Shown in pieces: positions 5,988-7,044 of a stretch of 7,044 nt of DNA (position 1 is its first letter; each line of letters begins with the position of its first letter). The stretch is from DASTGO01 sp035719045 (lineage in GTDB: Bacteria; Actinomycetota; Actinomycetes; Actinomycetales; Kineosporiaceae). Where the stretch lies: contig DASTGO010000247.1 in NCBI GenBank assembly GCA_035719045.1, positions 1-7,044 of the forward strand. The letters are read 5' to 3'. The notes beneath the pieces were generated by a model. That model had not been told where the DNA came from. It was given only the letters and a program-made list of their open reading frames with translations, and searched no databases. Made by a program: the position numbers and the translations under genes.

Positions 5988-7044
5988 TCACCCGGCCCGG
6001 GTCAGCGCACCCTGCCAGGGAGCCGCTCCGCCGGGAACCAGGTTGGACGCATCGGTGCTGTAGCCGACGTAGGCCCCGGTGGGGTTGATGATCGGTTCCG
6101 TTGCCTGAGCGTTGGCCGCCTGCCCGCCCGCCCCGCTGACCAGCGTGGTGGTGCCCGACGCGCGCGTCCAACGGAACACCTGGGTGAACGCGCGGCTGCC
6201 GACGGGCGAGGCCAGCAGGTCTGTCGCGGCGGACTGGTAGGCGACCGTCGAACCATCCGCTGAAATGGACGACGCAGTGGACACCCCGTTGCCGGCCGCG
6301 GTCCCGGCCCCGTTCAGGCTGACCAGGGTGGTCGTGTTGGCCGTGGTGTCCCGCAGGTAGACGTCAGCGACCCCGTTGGTGTCCTTGGGGTCCAGAGCGG
6401 CCAGGGACGTGAAGGACACGTACCGGCCATCCGCGGAGATAGCCGGGTCCCAGGAGACTGCCGCACCCCCCGTCCCGGTGGTACCGGTGGGCTGGCTGAC
6501 CAGGGTGGGGACCCCCGCCGCCCAGACGTACACCTGGCTGACGTCCACGTAGGCCACCGCACCGTTGTCCGCCACGGACCCGACGCCGTGCCCGGCCTGG
6601 AGGGGGTTAGCACCGGCGACTCGGGTGGTGCTGTACGTGGGCGAGTTCAGGTCTCGAACGACGAGGTCACCAGTGCCCGTCCCGGTGGTCCCGGTCGCGA
6701 GGTTGGTCGACCACGTGACGAAGGTGGCGTACCCGCTGTTGGGGGAGATGGCGACCGCCTGGGAACGCCCGTTGCCGACCTCGCCCGTCGTCCCGAGGGT
6801 GGGGTTGTAGGAGATCAGGTAGATGTAGCCGGTGAGCAGGTCGCTCACGTAGACGTCGTCCAACCCGTTGGTGTCGGGGGGGACGAGTCCGTCCGGGGTG
6901 GTCCACAGGGCGTACCGGCCGTCGGCGGTCAGCCCGGCACCCGCCACGGAGCTGCCGGGCGTCGCCGCGGTGGCGGCGATCTCGGTGGTGATGCCCAGGA
7001 CGGAGTCCCGGACGAACAGCCCGCCCTGCGGTGCGCTGCCGTGC
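5988..7044 (-). CDS. PD40/WD40-like beta-propeller repeat protein (partial, 5' end outside window)
   Basis: The last 351 codons of a longer gene are visible; the frame stays open to the right edge. A GTG at 6947 is in frame, but the residues before it (GLFVRDSVLGITTEI) continue the repeat pattern, so it is not the true start. About six repeats of roughly 50-65 residues are seen. Their elements are a ..DVYLRD..(T)TTLVS strand pair (VYVSDLLTGYIYLIS near 64-78, VYLRDTTANTTTLVS near 228-242, VFRWTRASGTTTLVS near 289-303) and an SADGRYVSFTS-type strand (near 39-49, 203-213, 261-271). DTNG..DVY at 57-65 and 221-229 may be turn or calcium-binding sites. This fits the PD40/TolB-like propeller class common in secreted actinobacterial proteins. 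The signal peptide, if any, lies outside the window. It ends in ALTRAG with no anchor or membrane helix. Ligand unknown. Confidence 0.8.
   Translation of the reverse strand, partial: HGSAPQGGLFVRDSVLGITTEIAATAATPGSSVAGAGLTADGRYALWTTPDGLVPPDTNGLDDVYVSDLLTGYIYLISYNPTLGTTGEVGNGRSQAVAISPNSGYATFVTWSTNLATGTTGTGTGDLVVRDLNSPTYSTTRVAGANPLQAGHGVGSVADNGAVAYVDVSQVYVWAAGVPTLVSQPTGTTGTGGAAVSWDPAISADGRYVSFTSLAALDPKDTNGVADVYLRDTTANTTTLVSLNGAGTAAGNGVSTASSISADGSTVAYQSAATDLLASPVGSRAFTQVFRWTRASGTTTLVSGAGGQAANAQATEPIINPTGAYVGYSTDASNLVPGGAAPWQGALTRAG

Noticed and set aside
5971..5999. Additional 8-bp stem with a 13-base loop overlapping the stop codon of the right-edge gene
   Set aside because: It is short, spans the stop codon, and is overshadowed by the 19-bp hairpin with a T-rich tail just downstream; likely chance in GC-rich DNA.

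Overview
The window is GC-rich, with strong G/C bias at third codon positions, purine-rich Shine-Dalgarno sites and protein families typical of Actinomycetota. I cannot place it below phylum with confidence. Nothing marks it as phage, plasmid or transposon DNA; it reads as ordinary chromosome with an envelope/secreted-protein theme.

Left half, plus strand. Three genes overlap tip to tail at ATGA junctions: a small two-helix membrane protein of the actinobacterial 'phage holin family' type (172-630), a DUF3618-type single-pass membrane protein (627-1211), and a six-helix YihY/BrkB-family membrane protein (1208-2296). The overlaps imply one transcript with translational coupling. About 95 bases further on is a soluble DUF2795-type protein (2391-2801) with its own ribosome binding site. 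A bipartite motif (ACCCGTTG, 9 bases, GGCTTCCG) occurs upstream of both the operon and the DUF2795 gene and may be a shared promoter or operator. A perfect hairpin at 2837-2871 separates these genes from the convergent right half.

Right half, minus strand. A large secreted mosaic protein (2907 to about 5720) has a signal peptide, three SPTRLLDTR-type beta modules, two putative Ig-like domains and a seven-blade RCC1-type propeller. A 19-bp perfect hairpin with a T-rich tail (5904-5946) separates it from a second minus-strand gene (5988 to beyond the right edge), whose visible part is a series of PD40/WD40-like propeller repeats. Both look like extracytoplasmic beta-repeat proteins with binding rather than enzymatic roles; no catalytic motif was seen in either.

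The most noteworthy points are the domain mosaic of the RCC1 protein with a change in codon-ending preference between its second and third modules, the repeated bipartite upstream motif, and a 21-bp tandem repeat inside the BrkB-family gene. I found no CRISPR array, tRNA, rRNA, insertion sequence or clearly new defence or biosynthetic system.
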